The notes beneath the pieces were generated by a model. The model saw only the letters and a program-made list of their open reading frames with translations, made no database searches and was not told the origin of the DNA. From the NCBI RefSeq assembly GCF_014692525.1, contig NZ_JACNYL010000001.1, positions 744,001 through 808,000 of the forward strand: a DNA stretch of 64,000 nucleotides. The letters run 5' to 3'. Shown in pieces: positions 1 to 8,297 of the stretch. Within the stretch, counting starts at the first letter, position 1, and the number at the start of each line of letters is the position of its first letter. Origin of the DNA: Sphingobacterium chuzhouense (GTDB lineage: Bacteria > Bacteroidota > Bacteroidia > Sphingobacteriales > Sphingobacteriaceae). The translations under genes were made by a program, and so were the position numbers.

Positions 1-404
1 GGATTCGCTGCTGTTTCCAATACCGCCAAACCGCATCCAATAATAAACAAAGCCAGTAAAAACAATTCATACATGCGGTAATCTGCCGCAGGGATGAACA
101 GGAACGCCCCTATCGCAAAAGCGATCAATCCCATAATAATGGATAACTTATAACCCCATCTGCGGAGGAGATAACCTGCGGGGAGTGCCATGATAAAATA
201 AGCGAGAAAAATAGAAGTGTCTACTAAAGCCGATTGACTATTGTCCAACTGACAGGCTTTTTTCAAATGCGGAATCAAAACGCCATTTAAATTGTGCGCC
301 ATCCCCCATAAAAAAAACAAACTGACAATTAGAATAAAAGGAAATAGATAACTTTTAGACTCTCCATTGGTTAATGTCATATTTTCTTTTGTGCCGAGTT
401 CCAT
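1..404 (-). CDS. fucP: FucP-type sugar:proton symporter (MFS), N-terminal part
   Basis: The gene starts at 404 and runs off the left edge, leaving about 134 residues. Residues 20-45 form a first membrane helix with the FFLWGMAHNLNG signature typical of the L-fucose:H+ symporter branch of the major facilitator superfamily. The loop then has a GYLLRRWGYK motif, the usual short loop between helices 2 and 3, and the fragment ends in GLAVLETAANP, also typical of FucP. It would sit in the inner membrane and import a monosaccharide or its derivative. It is the last visible gene of the operon starting with SusC at 11417, 13 bases after the MaoC gene, so it probably imports what that outer-membrane pair delivers. 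FucP-like proteins carry several sugars, so fucose itself is not established. ATG at codon 9 is an alternative start. Confidence 0.85.
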   Translation of the reverse strand, partial: MELGTKENMTLTNGESKSYLFPFILIVSLFFLWGMAHNLNGVLIPHLKKACQLDNSQSALVDTSIFLAYFIMALPAGYLLRRWGYKLSIIMGLIAFAIGAFLFIPAADYRMYELFLLALFIIGCGLAVLETAAN

Positions 405-417
405 GAGATGTAATAAG

Positions 418-870
418 TTAGGTTGTAGTCTCTTTTCGCTTCGCAAGCAAAATATGGTCTGCTACTAAAACAACTTCTCCACGTTGGTTTATCATTTCTA
501 CATGTTCCACGACCGTCCCAAATGCTGGGTTTTTCGCTTCTGATTTCCCAGAAATCGTTACCTCTGCGTGTATCGTATCACCAATAAAAACAGGTTTCAC
601 AAAGCGTAAACGGTCATATCCCTTCGAAAATGCCTCCGGATTGATTACGGAAGCCGTGAGTCCTATGCCTATTGCAAATATCATGGTGCCGTGTGCAATC
701 CGTTGTCCAAAAGGTTGTGTTTTACACCATTCGGCATCCATATGATGCGGAAAAAAATCTCCCGTATGCCCGGCATGTACAACAAAATCAGTCTCTGTAA
801 TGGTGCGACCTAATGTCGTCCGTTTATCTTCTAATATATAATCTTCAAAAAAAATAGATTCAAAATGCAT
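418..870 (-). CDS. MaoC-like hotdog-fold enoyl-CoA hydratase
   Basis: A 150-residue protein with one complete MaoC/R-hydratase hotdog domain. The family catalytic pair is visible as Asp38 and His43 in GDFFPHH, followed by the usual IAHGTM segment near residue 59 and a [13 protein letters not shown] strand near residue 95. MaoC proteins add water to 2-enoyl-CoA or remove it from 3-hydroxyacyl-CoA in the cytoplasm. Short single-domain members include itaconyl-CoA and mesaconyl-CoA hydratases. It lies downstream of two class III CoA-transferases in the same operon, so the likely route is activation of an acid to its CoA ester followed by hydration or dehydration. The substrate cannot be told from sequence. 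No CitE-type lyase or thiolase is visible in the window to complete such a route. Confidence 0.82.
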   Translation of the reverse strand: MHFESIFFEDYILEDKRTTLGRTITETDFVVHAGHTGDFFPHHMDAEWCKTQPFGQRIAHGTMIFAIGIGLTASVINPEAFSKGYDRLRFVKPVFIGDTIHAEVTISGKSEAKNPAFGTVVEHVEMINQRGEVVLVADHILLAKRKETTT

Positions 871-910
871 GATGTTTGTTTTTTGTAATTATCTAAAGGT
901 CTATGTTTTT

Positions 911-1999
911 TTATCCTTGTTCTCTGTAATCGATGGCTTGCCCTCCGGCTTCGTTGCTCTTATAGGCTGCTTCCACAACCGCCATCGTATCGATAACGTC
1001 TTCTACGGCAGCTGGCAGCACCGCTATTTCTCCTAATTTATAGCGCATCAGGCTACCCATGCTCCCGATAAACGCATCGGGAAACCAGGTGCCTTCAATG
1101 GGGAATTTCACCCATTCGGGCGTACTGCCATCTTCCGGTTTAATACAGTATTCAAATACGTCGGGAACACCATGCGGATAGTCCATTAGTAGCCCCATCG
1201 TCGCTTTTATCGCACCTTTGGTGCCTTCCCATTTGATATAGCTTTCCTGGTGCCCCGGACCAAAATCGTGGTCATGGTTGGTATTAACGACCGCGTGCAA
1301 CGTATCGCCATAATCAAATAAGAGCGTCGTTCTACTCGATGATAAATCTTTTGCTGGATGTTTCAATGTTTTGGCATATACCGATTGTGGGTTCCCTAAA
1401 AACGAGCGGATTAAATCAATATAATGCACACTATGATAAAGAATCTCCAAGCGGGGATGTACCATCACATGGGGAAACAGCTGCCAAGGTGTATGTACGT
1501 TTACACGTACTTCCATATCATAGAGATCACCAATATGACCCTGTTCGATTAGCCAACGAGCCGCGTTCACAAAAGGTGCTTGCCGGAGCTGGCAATTGAT
1601 CGCTGCCACTAAACCTTTCCGTTGGCAAACTTCCAAAATGGCCTCACTTTCGGGATAGTAATCACCCATTGGTTTTTGAATCAACACGGCGGCACCATCG
1701 GGCAGCGCTTCCAACGTCTCGATGAATTTGTTGGGCATGATCGTAATATCATATACCGCATTTTCGGGCGCTTGTGCTACCGCATCAGCAACGGAATCGT
1801 AAACGTATGGAATAGCGAACTCCTGAGCCAATGCCTCGGCTTTAGCTTTTGTACGGTTCACAATCCCATGTATGTTGAATCCTGCTTTACGGTATGCCGG
1901 TAAGTGGGCATCTTTCACAATCCCTCCTGCCCCAATAATGATGATGGGCAAAGACGTTTGTGGCAAAATCGTTTTATAATCAATAGATATCATATCCAT
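911..1999 (-). CDS. Gfo/Idh/MocA-family NAD(P)-dependent oxidoreductase
   Basis: A 362-residue cytoplasmic dehydrogenase. The N-terminal Rossmann domain has IIGAGGIVKDAHLPAY at about residues 20-35. The family EKP motif appears as QKP near residue 110, keeping the catalytic Lys. The C-terminal domain has a YHSVHYIDLIRSFLG helix near residue 190 with the usual His/Asp pair. Members oxidise or reduce hydroxyls of sugars, inositols and sugar acids. The start overlaps the end of the upstream solute-binding-like gene by 10 bases, so translation is probably coupled. In this operon it may oxidise the imported sugar or sugar acid before or after CoA activation. The substrate is unknown. Confidence 0.88.
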   Translation of the reverse strand: MDMISIDYKTILPQTSLPIIIIGAGGIVKDAHLPAYRKAGFNIHGIVNRTKAKAEALAQEFAIPYVYDSVADAVAQAPENAVYDITIMPNKFIETLEALPDGAAVLIQKPMGDYYPESEAILEVCQRKGLVAAINCQLRQAPFVNAARWLIEQGHIGDLYDMEVRVNVHTPWQLFPHVMVHPRLEILYHSVHYIDLIRSFLGNPQSVYAKTLKHPAKDLSSSRTTLLFDYGDTLHAVVNTNHDHDFGPGHQESYIKWEGTKGAIKATMGLLMDYPHGVPDVFEYCIKPEDGSTPEWVKFPIEGTWFPDAFIGSMGSLMRYKLGEIAVLPAAVEDVIDTMAVVEAAYKSNEAGGQAIDYREQG

Positions 2000-3213
2000 G
2001 TGTTTATTTTTTCCTGGGCTTCTGTTAGCAAGATCGCACTGCTTTTTTCACTTTGAACCGCGGCCGTGACCGTATCATCTATGATATGTGCAATCTCCGT
2101 CCAGTTGGCCAATCTCGGCAATGTACGTGCCGTTTGATGCAGTTGAGCAAGTTTGTTATAAAAAGGAATAGATTGATTGATTTCGGCATCGTGCCATGTC
2201 GAGTAACGGCATCCCACTCCACCTGCTAAGGTCAACAACTTATCGTTCGTCTTGCTCACGGCAAATCGAATAAAATCGTACGCTAATGCTTTATGACGGC
2301 TGCCCTGCGCAATAGCATATAGCCAGTAGACGTTCAGCGAGGGCGACATGCCCTTTATAACCGCCGGAATGGGTGTAACATCTACTTTTCCTTTGACAGC
2401 CGATGCGCTATCAATCTGTGCCCATGAAGCAAAACCAAACCAGTTGACCATCATCGCCACTTCTCCACGGGCAAAAGCCTGACCTGCCTGCACGGATTCG
2501 TAAGCAACCGATTTTGGGTGCAGGCCGGATGGATTTCGAAATAAAGATCTGTAGAAATCCAACGCTTCCACGGCTATAGGCTGATCTAAGTTAACAGCTT
2601 TATCGCCATAGGAAAGTTCACCACCCCGGGACCATAGCTGTATACAAAAATCAAATACGGCATTATGCCCATCGGGATATCCGGCAAATATAGTACCGTA
2701 TAAATTTTCCTCCGGTCGGGTAAAGAATTCGGCAACAGCCAAAAAATCGTCCCAGGTTTTCGGAAGTTCCAGAGCTTTTCCATAGCGCGCGCGAAAACGG
2801 ACTTGCTCATCCTCCTTTTCAAATAAATCTTTCCGTACGACCAAGCATTCAGGCCCATCATGAAAAGGAAGTCCATATATACGCCCGTCAAAATTTTGCA
2901 AGCTGGTTAAGCTATCCGACCAGGCGTTACCGTAATCTTCCGGCGGGTGTGCTTGCAGGAAGTCGTTTAATGCAAGCAAACCCTGTGTTTCGTAAGCACG
3001 GGTTATCCAATCCGTATTGATATGTACGATATCCCAGTCGCCGTTATAAAGCCCATCTTTTTCGAAGAACGCATCTGTTAACTGCTCCAGATCCAACGGT
3101 ACAAATTCCATCTCTACATCCGAAGGATGCAGGGATTTATAGGCTGCCCAACACTTTTCCAACGCGCTTTCAAAAGGATCAAATTTCCGGACGGCAAAAC
3201 GTAATTTATCCAT
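1990..3213 (-). CDS. Solute-binding-protein homologue without export signal (I)
   Basis: A 407-residue protein resembling family 1 extracellular sugar-binding proteins of ABC importers: a first beta strand [12 protein letters not shown], a DIVHINTDW strand near residue 60, [12 protein letters not shown] near residue 110 and [13 protein letters not shown] near residue 150 are all typical. Unlike normal members it has no signal peptide, lipobox or hydrophobic N-terminus; mature-type sequence begins at the initiator Met. The start overlaps the preceding CoA-transferase stop by 8 bases, which supports this start. No ABC permease or ATPase is in the operon. I infer a cytoplasmic protein that binds a carbohydrate-like ligand or has become an enzyme or partner of the CoA-transferases. 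It is a distant paralogue of the gene at 5494-6666. Confidence 0.75.
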   Translation of the reverse strand: MDKLRFAVRKFDPFESALEKCWAAYKSLHPSDVEMEFVPLDLEQLTDAFFEKDGLYNGDWDIVHINTDWITRAYETQGLLALNDFLQAHPPEDYGNAWSDSLTSLQNFDGRIYGLPFHDGPECLVVRKDLFEKEDEQVRFRARYGKALELPKTWDDFLAVAEFFTRPEENLYGTIFAGYPDGHNAVFDFCIQLWSRGGELSYGDKAVNLDQPIAVEALDFYRSLFRNPSGLHPKSVAYESVQAGQAFARGEVAMMVNWFGFASWAQIDSASAVKGKVDVTPIPAVIKGMSPSLNVYWLYAIAQGSRHKALAYDFIRFAVSKTNDKLLTLAGGVGCRYSTWHDAEINQSIPFYNKLAQLHQTARTLPRLANWTEIAHIIDDTVTAAVQSEKSSAILLTEAQEKINTWI

Positions 3214-4348
3214 ATAACTCCTCCCATATTTTGTCCGTATGCTCTCCTAATTTCGGTGAGCCTTTTTTGGATATTAGTAATTCGCCGTCTATGCGGATCG
3301 GACAACGGGTTGTTTCATACGTGAATCCATCTCCCATAGTTACTTTCTGTACCATATCCAATACTTTAAAACCGTCATGTGCCGTCAATCGGTTCCAGTC
3401 CAGCACATCCGCACACCATATATCAGCGGCTTCCAAAATGCCAAGCCAATGGGACGTCGGTTGGTTTGCCAAGTGCTGTATCAAAATCGTTTTGATGGCG
3501 TCCCGTTCTTTAAACGCCTGTTCACCGTCCGCATAATCTTCCAATGCCGGACAGTCCAACAGTTTCCCTAAGAATGGAATTGAACCCATCGCCAAAGCTA
3601 AAAAGCCGTCTTTCGTGCGATACACGCCATACGGTGCCGCCAAATAAGCATGGGCATTACTCACTTCACTCCGTTGCGGCAATAATTGACCATCCCGAAA
3701 ATAGGTCGTAACCGTTTCAAACTGTATATCGACGGCGGAGTCAAGCATACTGACATGGACGTGTGCACCCATTTTCTGTATAGCACGGCGATATAAACAA
3801 GCTAGTATACCGCTACATAGGTTCGCTCCGGCAAACATATCCACAATGGATAGTCCCATAGGAACAGGTCCGTTCTTCGCATCGCCACTCAGCCAGGTCA
3901 TACCCGTGAGGGATTGCAACAACAGATCCTGTCCGGGTCTGCCCGCCCAAACGCCCTCTTTACCATAACCCGAAATCTCTCCGTAAATCACCGTAGGGTT
4001 GATTTCCCGCACACGTGTATAATCAAATCCCAAACGCTCCATCACACCCGGACGGAAATTATGCATGACCACATCGGCTTTCGCCAGCAAATCGCGGATT
4101 ACACGGCAATCGGTTTCGTTCTTCATGTCGAGTACAATGCTTTCCTTATTGCGGTTAATCGCATGAAAAACCGTGGATGTACCATTTAAAACGGTTTCCG
4201 ATGTATATAACTGCCGGCATATATCACCTGTTCCGGGCTTCTCTATCTTGATAACCCGGGCACCAAGATCTGCCAAGCGAAGGCTTGCCAATGGTCCCGA
4301 TAGGAATTGACTAAAATCTACTACTGTAAAACCTGCTAACGGCAACAT
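3206..4348 (-). CDS. Class III (CaiB/BaiF) CoA-transferase I
   Basis: A 380-residue cytoplasmic CoA-transferase of the formyl-CoA/carnitine transferase family, close to the usual 380-440 residues. The N-terminus has the family pattern [16 protein letters not shown], then [18 protein letters not shown]. The catalytic Asp that forms the acyl anhydride is Asp170 in LSIVDMFAG. The enzyme moves CoA from a donor such as succinyl-CoA to an organic acid. The gene starts 1 base after the stop of a second CoA-transferase at 4350-5501, so the two may form a heteromer, as seen in SmtAB and BbsEF. It overlaps the next gene, a solute-binding homologue, by 8 bases. The acid substrate is unknown. Confidence 0.88.
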   Translation of the reverse strand: MLPLAGFTVVDFSQFLSGPLASLRLADLGARVIKIEKPGTGDICRQLYTSETVLNGTSTVFHAINRNKESIVLDMKNETDCRVIRDLLAKADVVMHNFRPGVMERLGFDYTRVREINPTVIYGEISGYGKEGVWAGRPGQDLLLQSLTGMTWLSGDAKNGPVPMGLSIVDMFAGANLCSGILACLYRRAIQKMGAHVHVSMLDSAVDIQFETVTTYFRDGQLLPQRSEVSNAHAYLAAPYGVYRTKDGFLALAMGSIPFLGKLLDCPALEDYADGEQAFKERDAIKTILIQHLANQPTSHWLGILEAADIWCADVLDWNRLTAHDGFKVLDMVQKVTMGDGFTYETTRCPIRIDGELLISKKGSPKLGEHTDKIWEELYG

Positions 4349-4349
4349 A

Positions 4350-5501
4350 TTAACTTCTTAAATAATCCTTCTCAATTGTTTTATTATCCTGCCCTACTTT
4401 CGGCGCCGGTTTATCCGCGTATAAATACTGTCCGTCAATACCATACACGCTACGGGTGGTCTGTAGCGCTGTTCCATCTTGCAAGCTAACTTCCTGCAAC
4501 ATCGCCGTTTGCGCAAAACCGTCTTCATGAAAAAAAGTCTTGTAGTCCTGCACCCGTCCACACCAAATTCCTTCGCTTTCCAGTAGCTTCACCCATTCAT
4601 CGGTACGCTTCTGACACAACGCTTCTCCAAAATCCCCCAGTATCTGGTCTCTTTGCGAAAACCAAGCAGATGCATCTTGGTATCGTTCATCGGATAGCCC
4701 TATCATGCTGGCTATTTTTTGTACATCGCCCATCGCCAACGCCAAATATCCATCCGCTGTCTTATACAATCCATAAGGCGCGCTTAAATACGCATGCCCT
4801 CCACCGCGAACACCTGATCGTTGGGGTAGTTTCCTTCCGTCATTAAAATGAGTGGTCAACACCTCAAACTGCATATCCAAAGCTGATTCCAACAAACTCA
4901 CCTCTACCAGAACACTTTCTCCTGTTTGCGAACGTTTTAACAACGCCGCCAGTATTCCCTGGGTGACGTGGGTAGCACAATACATATCCACGACTGCCAG
5001 ACCAAAAGGCACCGGACCATCTTTATCACTTCCCGATAGCCAGGAAAGTCCAGAAAGCGATTGTACCAATAAATCCTGTCCCGGCTTTTTGGCCCAAGGC
5101 CCTTCGTTTCCGTAGCCCGTTACCGTTGCGTAAATAATCTTCGGATTGAGTACTTTCACACTTTCGTAATCCAGTCCGATTTTTTCCATCACACCGGGTC
5201 GGAAATTATGCGTAATGACATCTGCTTTTTTTATCAACGCTTTGATATCCGCCAAATCCTGTTCATTTTTTAAATCGGCCGCATATGATTCCTTATTTCG
5301 GTTTATCGTATGAAACACCAAGCTACTCTCGTCAACAAAAATATTTTTAATGGCAATCTGTCGTCCGCCCTCGCCCTTACCCGGGCGTTCAACTTTAACG
5401 ACACGGGCGCCCAGGTCCGCTAAACGTAATCCTGCGGTGGGTCCTGCCATGAATTGGGAGAACTCCAATACTAGTAATCCAGCTAAAGGTTTGTTATCCA
5501 T
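4350..5501 (-). CDS. Class III (CaiB/BaiF) CoA-transferase II
   Basis: A 383-residue paralogue of the adjacent CoA-transferase and similar along its whole length. It has [16 protein letters not shown] at the N-terminus, [18 protein letters not shown], and the catalytic Asp at residue 172 in LAVVDMYCA. In both enzymes a WLSG segment precedes the catalytic loop. Tandem class III CoA-transferases often act as two subunits of one enzyme. The start overlaps the stop of the upstream solute-binding homologue by 8 bases, the same overlap size as between the partner transferase and the second solute-binding homologue. Cytoplasmic; the donor and acceptor are not predictable from sequence alone. Confidence 0.88.
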   Translation of the reverse strand: MDNKPLAGLLVLEFSQFMAGPTAGLRLADLGARVVKVERPGKGEGGRQIAIKNIFVDESSLVFHTINRNKESYAADLKNEQDLADIKALIKKADVITHNFRPGVMEKIGLDYESVKVLNPKIIYATVTGYGNEGPWAKKPGQDLLVQSLSGLSWLSGSDKDGPVPFGLAVVDMYCATHVTQGILAALLKRSQTGESVLVEVSLLESALDMQFEVLTTHFNDGRKLPQRSGVRGGGHAYLSAPYGLYKTADGYLALAMGDVQKIASMIGLSDERYQDASAWFSQRDQILGDFGEALCQKRTDEWVKLLESEGIWCGRVQDYKTFFHEDGFAQTAMLQEVSLQDGTALQTTRSVYGIDGQYLYADKPAPKVGQDNKTIEKDYLRS

Positions 5502-6666
5502 GAGCTCCTTCCCATGCTAATGATTCCCGATACATACCGTTCAATTCGTTCAACACCACCCTTTCATTTCCACCATTTTTTAAATAATCAACTACGACAT
5601 CTCCGGCGTGATCTTGAAAATGGAGGTGTCCATCATATCTCGGACGTAGATATGCCCGTTCCAAAGCAGGTAACGTATTTGTAAAGTAATTCGCGGTCAA
5701 TACATTGACCTGCGCACTTTTCCAGGCACGTAAATGTCCGGGCTGTCCACCATTTTCCAGATATAAAGTTTCCTGTATTTCCGGCGATGCTACAAAACGG
5801 GCATAATCTACCGCAATATCGATATGTTTGCTCTGCGAAGAGACCGCTAAACCCGCTCCGCCCAATGTACTTGTCATCGGTTCATCATTTGGTTCCAAAG
5901 CTACCAAATCATGGAAATGCAACAGTCTGCGTGCATATCCCTGTCTGGAATAGTTGGAATAACCATACGCAAACGGACAATAAGCAATCTCGTCATGCTG
6001 GGTCATCTCTTCAAATACCTTAAACGGATTTTTGGTATAAAAACGTTCGTCGATATGGTCGGCAAGCGACTTGAAAAGTTTCAATACCGTTACTCCCGTT
6101 TCTTCACGCACAACTTGCTCTTCGTTCTGACAAGGAGCTTCGCCCGATGAACAGCAGAACATGTAAAAACTCATTAATACATCAATGGGTAACAAAGAAA
6201 ATCCAACACGTCCTTTTTGCGCCAGTGCTAAAAGGTCATCAAAAGTACGGGGAAGTGAAATACCCAGTTCTTGCAAAATATCCGGGCGACTTGCTGCTAC
6301 GGGCGTCGCCGCGTCAATAGGTAGTGCCCACTGTTTTCCTTCAAAGTTATAGCTCGCATACGATTCTCCTACACTGTTTTCCCGCTGATCCGCCAAAAAT
6401 GTCTCCGGTAAAAAATCATCAAAAGGAATCACCATTTTTTGTGCGGCGGCGTGACCTGTCCACGGGTGGTCGATAACCATCAGGTCATATTCTTTCGCCA
6501 AATCCGTAACCGACTTGTCCGCAAACTCTTGCAATGTACGCTTCTTCCAAACGATTTCGATTTCCGGATGTAACTCTTCATAACGCTGCGCTGTCGCCAC
6601 CATCGGCACAAATCCTCTCGTATGCCCCCATGTAATCCCTTTCAGTTGGATTTTCTCTTTCTTCAT
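5494..6666 (-). CDS. Solute-binding-protein homologue without export signal (II)
   Basis: A 390-residue family 1 solute-binding-protein-like protein. Features include ITWGHTRGF in the first strand, an ATAQRYEELHPEIEI helix-strand unit, YDLMVIDHPW near residue 62, WALPIDAATPVAASRPDIL near residue 108 and LGGAGLAVSSQSKHID near residue 270, all normal for sugar-binding proteins. The N-terminus MKKEKIQLKGITWG is charged and has no hydrophobic stretch or lipobox, so export is unlikely. It is the first cytoplasmic gene after SusD in the operon. With its paralogue at 1990-3213 it brackets the two CoA-transferases. No ABC permease or ATPase is encoded nearby. A binding, chaperone-like or enzymatic role inside the cell is inferred. 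Confidence 0.75.
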   Translation of the reverse strand: MKKEKIQLKGITWGHTRGFVPMVATAQRYEELHPEIEIVWKKRTLQEFADKSVTDLAKEYDLMVIDHPWTGHAAAQKMVIPFDDFLPETFLADQRENSVGESYASYNFEGKQWALPIDAATPVAASRPDILQELGISLPRTFDDLLALAQKGRVGFSLLPIDVLMSFYMFCCSSGEAPCQNEEQVVREETGVTVLKLFKSLADHIDERFYTKNPFKVFEEMTQHDEIAYCPFAYGYSNYSRQGYARRLLHFHDLVALEPNDEPMTSTLGGAGLAVSSQSKHIDIAVDYARFVASPEIQETLYLENGGQPGHLRAWKSAQVNVLTANYFTNTLPALERAYLRPRYDGHLHFQDHAGDVVVDYLKNGGNERVVLNELNGMYRESLAWEGAHG

Positions 6667-6707
6667 GTATTAAAATTATTGTTTTTTTCTTTTTAGAACA
6701 GCAAAGA

Positions 6708-8273
6708 CTAATTATAACCTTCGTTCTGTCTCAATTGCGGGTTATTATCTAACTCGGTGATACTAAACGGTAATCGATAATTATGCTCCCTAAACACATA
6801 GGCGTCTCCCGACGGGGTTTTCAATGTCGGCAATAGCGTATGTGCTATTTTCCAACGTTTTAAATCGTTGTACCGATGTCCTTCCAATGCTAATTCAATG
6901 CGTCGTTCATGACGGATATAATCCCGCAATTTATCTTTCGAATCGTATTTGGAACGGTCGACATCTGGTAAACTCACCCCTGCTCTTCCGCGTATTAGAT
7001 TGAGCTGATTGTACACCTCACCTGTTGGTCCATCTAATTCGTTAACGGCCTCGGCATACATCAACAAAATATCGGCATAACGAAGATGTATATAGTCTTG
7101 ATCCGATTGCGTTGCCGTTCCGGTTGTAAATGGTATACGACGCAAATCTACCCATTTTTTTGTATGAAATCCCGTATACGAATTATAGATTTCACCCGTT
7201 TCACCTGTGATCGGATTCCGCCATATATCACCAGGTAACCTTACGGTTGCGTAGAGTCTGGGATCTCTATCTTGATATGGATTGCCGGCATTGTATAGGT
7301 CTGATTCCTCGGGACGTTTACCATCTCGCATTTCATAGTCATCTACAAGATTTTTATAAGGCTGTATCAAGGCAAACCAACCCAGTTCGATGTCTAGTCC
7401 ACCTGCTCCCGGACGAAGACGATGTACGCTATTCGGCGCCAGATATTGGGTTGCAAACATAATCTCTCGGTTCACCGAAGCTTTTGCTTGTCCATCTGTT
7501 GTAAATAGATCTCCATAGTTATCTGCTAATGAAAATACGTTATCAGCTATAATATTCCCCAACAAGGCACGAGCCTCCGGCCATTTTTGTTGTGTCATAT
7601 ACACACGGGCTTTGATCCCTTGTGCACTACCTTTAACCGCGTGTCCTTTATAGGCCGTCGATGGCAAATGGCTAATAGCGAAATCCAAATCTTCATGGAT
7701 AAAGGCGTACACTTCTTCCTCGGAGGACTTCGCAATACGTGCATCTTCCAATTTCGACAAGAAGTTGCGGTAGACCACTACGCCACCAAAAGTTTGTACG
7801 AGATCAAAATACGCCAATGCACGTAAAAATCGAACTTCGCCTTTATATACGCTAACCGTCTGTTCGTCAAGGTTTGCCTTATCCACGTTATCTAGAAAAT
7901 AATTGGCACTGGATATTAATTTATAAGGTGTGCTATACAGGTTTGCCAACGCACCTCCTAAAACTGGAGAAATCCCGCCGATGGCCATCTGTGTCAAATT
8001 TGATTGATTGGTAATCCCAGGATCTGCAAAAGCATTATCGGTCAACGCATCCATATATACCCGTTCATATCCCAAAAAATTCTCCTGCAGACGGTAATAT
8101 ACACCTGCTAACGCTGTTTCCACATCTTTTTGGCTCGTCCAAAAAATCTCACCAGACACACTATTTGGTGGGTTTTTATCCAGAAAATCTTTATTACAGC
8201 TTACTCCTAATAATACAAAAGAAGCAACAGTTGCTAATGTTAATATTTTAAAACCTTTCATGGTAAAGTTCAT
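6708..8273 (-). CDS. susD: SusD/RagB-family glycan-binding lipoprotein
   Basis: A 521-residue outer-membrane lipoprotein with a signal peptide ending in the lipobox LGVSC and then NKDFLDKNPPNSVSG, a usual SusD start. The TPR-like helices are present (for example GEVRFLRALAYFDLVQTFGGV, broken here at the Phe-Gly-Gly turn) and the C-terminal region has HERRIELALEGHRYNDLKRWK and an EHNYRLPFSITELDNNP ending. SusD proteins sit on the cell surface as a lid on SusC and bind oligosaccharides. The gene follows SusC by 24 bases and precedes the solute-binding/CoA-transferase set by 41 bases. The glycan or glycoside bound is unknown; the lack of glycosidase genes in this operon hints at a small ligand. 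Confidence 0.95.
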   Translation of the reverse strand: MNFTMKGFKILTLATVASFVLLGVSCNKDFLDKNPPNSVSGEIFWTSQKDVETALAGVYYRLQENFLGYERVYMDALTDNAFADPGITNQSNLTQMAIGGISPVLGGALANLYSTPYKLISSANYFLDNVDKANLDEQTVSVYKGEVRFLRALAYFDLVQTFGGVVVYRNFLSKLEDARIAKSSEEEVYAFIHEDLDFAISHLPSTAYKGHAVKGSAQGIKARVYMTQQKWPEARALLGNIIADNVFSLADNYGDLFTTDGQAKASVNREIMFATQYLAPNSVHRLRPGAGGLDIELGWFALIQPYKNLVDDYEMRDGKRPEESDLYNAGNPYQDRDPRLYATVRLPGDIWRNPITGETGEIYNSYTGFHTKKWVDLRRIPFTTGTATQSDQDYIHLRYADILLMYAEAVNELDGPTGEVYNQLNLIRGRAGVSLPDVDRSKYDSKDKLRDYIRHERRIELALEGHRYNDLKRWKIAHTLLPTLKTPSGDAYVFREHNYRLPFSITELDNNPQLRQNEGYN

Positions 8274-8297
8274 TTGAGTGAATACTTCTTTAGGTGA

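Noticed and set aside
1990..6666. Reading the two solute-binding homologues as parts of a normal ABC importer
   Set aside because: Both lack export signals and the operon has no permease or ATPase; the only ABC importer in the window has its own lipoprotein at 39733-40680.
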